Shown here: positions 8,283-11,086 of the stretch, in pieces
Layout: every line of letters starts with the position of its first letter
Position numbering within the stretch: position 1 is the first letter of the stretch
Source of the DNA: Auxenochlorella pyrenoidosa
Lineage: Eukaryota; Chlorophyta; Trebouxiophyceae; Chlorellales; Chlorellaceae
Direction of reading: 5' to 3'
NCBI GenBank assembly: GCA_001430745.1
Contig: KQ482032.1
Coordinates: 978,401-989,486, forward strand
DNA: 11,086 nt
Notes under the pieces: model-generated
Told to the model about the DNA's origin: nothing
What the model saw: the letters and a program-made list of their open reading frames with translations, nothing else
Database searches by the model: none
Made by a program: the position numbers and the translations under genes

Positions 8283-8938
8283 TGCGCCCTGTGCGCACAC
8301 AAACTTCAGCTGTTTGCGCAGCTGCGACAGAGATCCGCACCGTGTGCTGCTGTCTGCCCTGCTCTCACATGTTTTGGGATGCGTTTTCCGCTGCCCACTG
8401 CCTCGGGGCCCGGATGTCTGCCCTCACGGCCAGTGGTCCTGAGTCCCAGCCCGCCGTCCTGAGACGAATTTTTGCCAAGTAACAAAAAGTGAGCCTGGTG
8501 TTGCTGACACAAACAGAGAGGGGGCCGTTGCGTTGCTGCTGGTAACCACATTGCAGGGGCCGCGAGGGCGGTGCCCGCAAGGGCGGCGGGAGCGGTATCG
8601 CTGCACCGGGTGTGCAACGGGCCGAGGCACTCTCCATCCCACTTCCATCTGCTCCTCCGATGGATACCCAGCGGAAAACCCAGGGAGAGCTCTTGATCAG
8701 CAGAAGGCCCTGAGTCCGCCGCTTTGAGTGTGCCCGCTCGCCGATTGGTGGCGGCTGCGCAGAAGAGTTGATGGGTGCATACAGGGTGCTGCTCGGGCCA
8801 TGAACCCGACAAACTGCGTGCCTGCACTGCCCATGCTGGGGGTGCGTGCCGGGCCACGACTCAGGCCAAGCGCACCCGCAATTTTGGGAGTTGTCTAGCA
8901 CATGATTCACGGGTTGTAGCTTCCACATGGCGTGACTC
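8283..8938. other. Intergenic/UTR region between the protease gene and the PAN-domain gene
   Basis: This 656-nt stretch should hold the 3' UTR of the protease gene and the promoter and 5' UTR of the next gene. No third module copy, no coding exon and no recognisable RNA gene is seen. Open frames on both strands lack motifs. No TGTAA-type polyadenylation signal is obvious. Confidence 0.6.
8744..8748 (-). promoter_or_regulatory. Possible inverted CCAAT box
   Basis: ATTGG within CCGATTGGTGG lies about 190 nt upstream of the ATG at 8939, a plausible distance for a CCAAT element read on the opposite strand. A five-base match occurs often by chance. Confidence 0.25.
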
Positions 8939-11086
8939 ATGAGGCCAGCGCTCTGGCAGCGGCAGCGGCTCCTGCTGCTGCTTGTGGCTCTGCACCTTGT
9001 GCAGGCGCAGCCGGGACCTGTACAGTTGGCCGCGGATCAGACTTATTCCCCCAGGAACGCAACACCAACAGTCCTGGCCCCCAGCGTCGCTGTCGGCGGC
9101 CTCCCGCTCGGCGCCGCCGCCGCCGCCGCGACGCCTGACGAGTGCTCCGCGCGCTGCTTGAATGCCACCCGCTGCTCCCTCTTCCAGTGGTGCGGCACGC
9201 AGGTGAGGCGCAGGCATGGACGTGCCAGGCTTGCTGGTCACCATGCGCTCCCGCGAGCATTAGATGCCGTACCGCCCCCTGTCCCTGCCTTGTCCCTGCG
9301 CGGGTGTGACCGGCCAAGGTTCCGTGCCTGCTGCAGGGCGGCTGCAGCGCCAGTCCAGGCGTGCAGCTGGGCTACCAAACCTGCCAGCTTTTGGACTCCA
9401 ACTGCACCCTCATCCCGGTGGTGGAGGCGCAGGGGGCGGGGGTGCAGGTCGTGTCAGGTGCGGCTGGCGCTGGGCGGGGCACGCGCAGCCAGCATGGCTG
9501 TTTCCTGTGCACGCTTGCTCTGCTTCCAGCCTGCGCATGCACTCTGGCTGCTGGCACAACTGATATGCATCCTCGCCTGGCTGGCGTGCGCCGCTGCGCC
9601 GGCCGGCCCCACGCGCCCCTGGCAGCAGCTCTCGCACTGCACATGCCGGTGCCCCCTGCCCTCCCGCGCACAGGCTTCCCCCTGCGCGAGGCGCCGCAGG
9701 CGGTGCTGGGCTTCACAGAAGTCCAGGGGCAGGCCATCGCCGGTGCCGACTTCCCCTGCCCCATGTCGGTGCTGCCCGACAAGTGCGCCTACCGAAAGCT
9801 GCTGGACGCGGCCACCATGTGCGTGGACGCGCTGCAGTGCACGGCGGTGGTGTGGTTCTTCAACGGTGAGGCGGACCCGCGCCAGCGCTGCGGCATGCGA
9901 CGGGGCGTCCGGCAGGCTGGGAGGCAGGGCACTGCGTGCTTGGGCATGCATGCCAGCATGAGCTGCAGCACCCTGCACTCGGTCCTTGCGTGTTGGAGCA
10001 CCCACTCGTGGCTGCACGCCTCGCACTTGCTGCACGCCTTCTCTGCAGGCACCGACGGCTGCTCCGAGCCGGTGGCGGTGCTCAAGTCGGAGGGCTTGTC
10101 GCCCGACAACACGTTTGTGGCGCCGCGCGTCACCACGCTGCAGCAGGAAAGTCTGGAAGAGCGGGGGCGGCCTCAGGGCTGCGCGTGTGGTGCAGCCCAA
10201 GGCGTCCTACGCTTGCTACGCCTGTGCAAGATGCCAGAGCTGGGGCACGACAGGCTGCAGCCGCTGGCTCGGAACTCACCTAGCAGATACCGCCCGCACT
10301 TTTGGGGTGCAGGTGGACAACGTGCCGGCCGTGAGCTCGCGGCTCTACCTGCCAGATGGCCAGGTCTGTCACTGCTTGTTAACCACAGCGCATGCAGCCC
10401 ACTGTAGACGTTGCCGCTCATGCATTCTGCCCCTCATTCCCGTCACTGCCAGGGTGCTGCCCCACCAAGCGCTTGCCTGCGCTGCCGCCCCTCCCACATC
10501 CGCCAGGTCATCCTGCCCAGCGATGCCGAGCTGGAGGCCGCGGCAGCCGAGGCAGCCGCCGCCAACCGCAGCCTGGGCAACGACACCTCCTGGCGCGGCT
10601 GCTTTGTGGGGCGGCACGCAATCATGGACGGCGAGGTCGCGGGGGTGCTGCCCGGGGTGCAGACGGCAGAGGAGTGCGCTCGGCGGTGCCGGGCGCTCGA
10701 GCGCAACGACACGCCCGCCTGCAACGTCTTCAACTTCTGCAACACCACCGGGGGCTGCAGGTGGGGCGCCTGGACGTTGGCTGCACCTGGCGCGCGGATC
10801 GGCGTGGGCGAGCCGTCAGCCTGGGAGTTGGCCATGCGCAAGCTGCCTCCCGGCCGACATCTGCTTGCTGGCTACCACCCCTGCCTGCTCCGGCCTGCAG
10901 CTACACGGACTCGCGGGGGCAGGAATACACGCTTGGCATGCTTGAGTGCGAGCTCAGGTGGCAGCCGCTGTCGGTGCCCTCCATGGGCTGGCCGCCAAAC
11001 CTGCTGGCAAAGGTGCGGGCCGGTGCAGGGAATGGCACGCTGGGCACAGTTGTTCGGCTGGGCGGCTGCTCAGCCGAGGCACAGGC
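8939..11086 (+). CDS. 5' part of a gene for a secreted Cys-rich protein with PAN/Apple-like domains (frame discontinuity in exon 4)
   Basis: Exons: 8939-9202, 9337-9457, 9674-9865, 10049-10363, 10507-10760 and 10901 to at least 11012; the gene continues beyond the window. Residues 1-23 are a strong signal peptide (RRxxL-type: Arg-rich start, LLLLLVALHLVQA, likely cut before Gln24). A first PAN/Apple-like unit has TPDECSARC, CSLFQWC and GGCS (Cys69, 73, 79, 85). A second Cys-rich domain has CPMSVLPDKC, a Cys178-Cys184 pair and NGTDGCSEPVAVLK. A second PAN-like unit has WRGCF, TAEECARRC and CNVFNFCNTTGGC. PAN domains bind proteins or carbohydrates in other families; the ligand here is unknown. 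Exon 4 reads well in one frame to about 10160 and in the next frame from about 10170, so it needs one base fewer or a tiny intron. The last exon may end at 11012 or 11022, or continue to the edge. Confidence 0.75.
9125..9457 (+). other. PAN/Apple-like unit 1
   Basis: Residues about 63-128 show a helix-like ECSARC followed by CSLFQWCGTQ and, after a phase-0 intron, GGCSASPGVQLGYQTCQLL. The C-x3-C helix followed by C-x5-C and a GGC strand is the PAN/Apple pattern. The same order recurs in exon 5. The upstream WxGC strand seen in unit 2 is absent or degenerate here. Confidence 0.6.
9674..10135 (+). other. Second Cys-rich domain of the PAN protein, family unknown
   Basis: Residues about 129-221 (exon 3 and the first part of exon 4) contain CPMSVLPDKC, LLDAATMC, LQCTAVVWFFNGTDGC and EPVAVLKSEGLSPDNTFVAP. 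The C-x8-C...C-x5-C...C spacing resembles a degenerate PAN fold but has no clear family signature. The VVWFF strand after a Cys faintly recalls the C-x-WWFF motif of the protease-gene modules. Confidence 0.45.
10507..11086 (+). other. PAN/Apple-like unit 2 (incomplete at the window edge)
   Basis: From residue 298 an Ala/Glu-rich stretch (ELEAAAAEAAAANRSLG) leads to WRGCF, TAEECARRC, CNVFNFCNTTGGC and, after a phase-2 intron (10761-10900), SYTDSRGQEYTLGMLECEL. It parallels unit 1 segment by segment, but the intron near GGC is shifted by three residues, so the two units share ancestry with some intron sliding or independent gain. Confidence 0.6.

Noticed and set aside
8278..8938. A third module copy or a final exon beyond AAG|GTGATG
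   Set aside because: The donor phase is 2 rather than the 1 used before both modules, and no PAC, WWFF or DVPRW landmark occurs downstream.
11013..11086. A complete 62-nt intron from 11023 to the CACAG near the right edge
   Set aside because: It would be half the length of the shortest confident intron here. The frame stays open to the edge, so the exon end is left undecided.

Overview
The window looks like nuclear DNA of a green alga, most likely a Chlorella-like trebouxiophyte. The evidence is high GC with GC-ending codons, many short introns (about 120-260 nt) that mostly start GTGAG/GTGGG/GTGCG and end CTGCAG or CGCAG, Ser-Pro-Pro-rich linkers like those of algal wall proteins, and secreted Cys-rich modules. 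The species assignment is inference. Nothing bacterial (operon, RBS, insertion sequence, CRISPR) is visible. Long uninterrupted ATG frames are misleading here: the real genes are chains of short exons, rebuilt from splice sites, phase agreement and protein motifs.

Three genes lie on the + strand. (1) At 1-745 is the 3' end of a gene for a surface protein of unknown family, with three visible exons, an Ala/Pro-rich stalk and a hydrophobic C-terminus that suggests a GPI anchor. (2) At 1501-8282 is a complete 21-exon gene for a predicted 1007-residue secreted protein. It has a signal peptide, a trypsin-type (S1) protease domain with His84/Asp136/Ser242, a Cys-containing domain that may be beta-trefoil-like, and two tandem copies of a roughly 200-residue module that I do not recognise. 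Each module copy is followed by a Pro-rich segment. All 20 introns keep phase and the total coding length is 3024 nt. (3) From 8939 to the window end is the 5' part of a gene for a secreted, Cys-rich protein with two PAN/Apple-like units flanking a second Cys-rich domain. It contains an apparent one-base frame discontinuity near 10163.

The gaps at 746-1500 and 8283-8938 appear to hold only UTR and promoter sequence. Genes 2 and 3 both encode extracellular, N-glycosylated, disulfide-containing modular proteins, so the locus suggests cell-surface or wall/periplasmic proteolysis and binding. No pathway link among the three genes can be shown from the sequence.

The most unusual content is the protease fused to an unfamiliar module whose four-exon unit was duplicated inside the gene with all intron phases retained, together with atypical substitutions in the protease.
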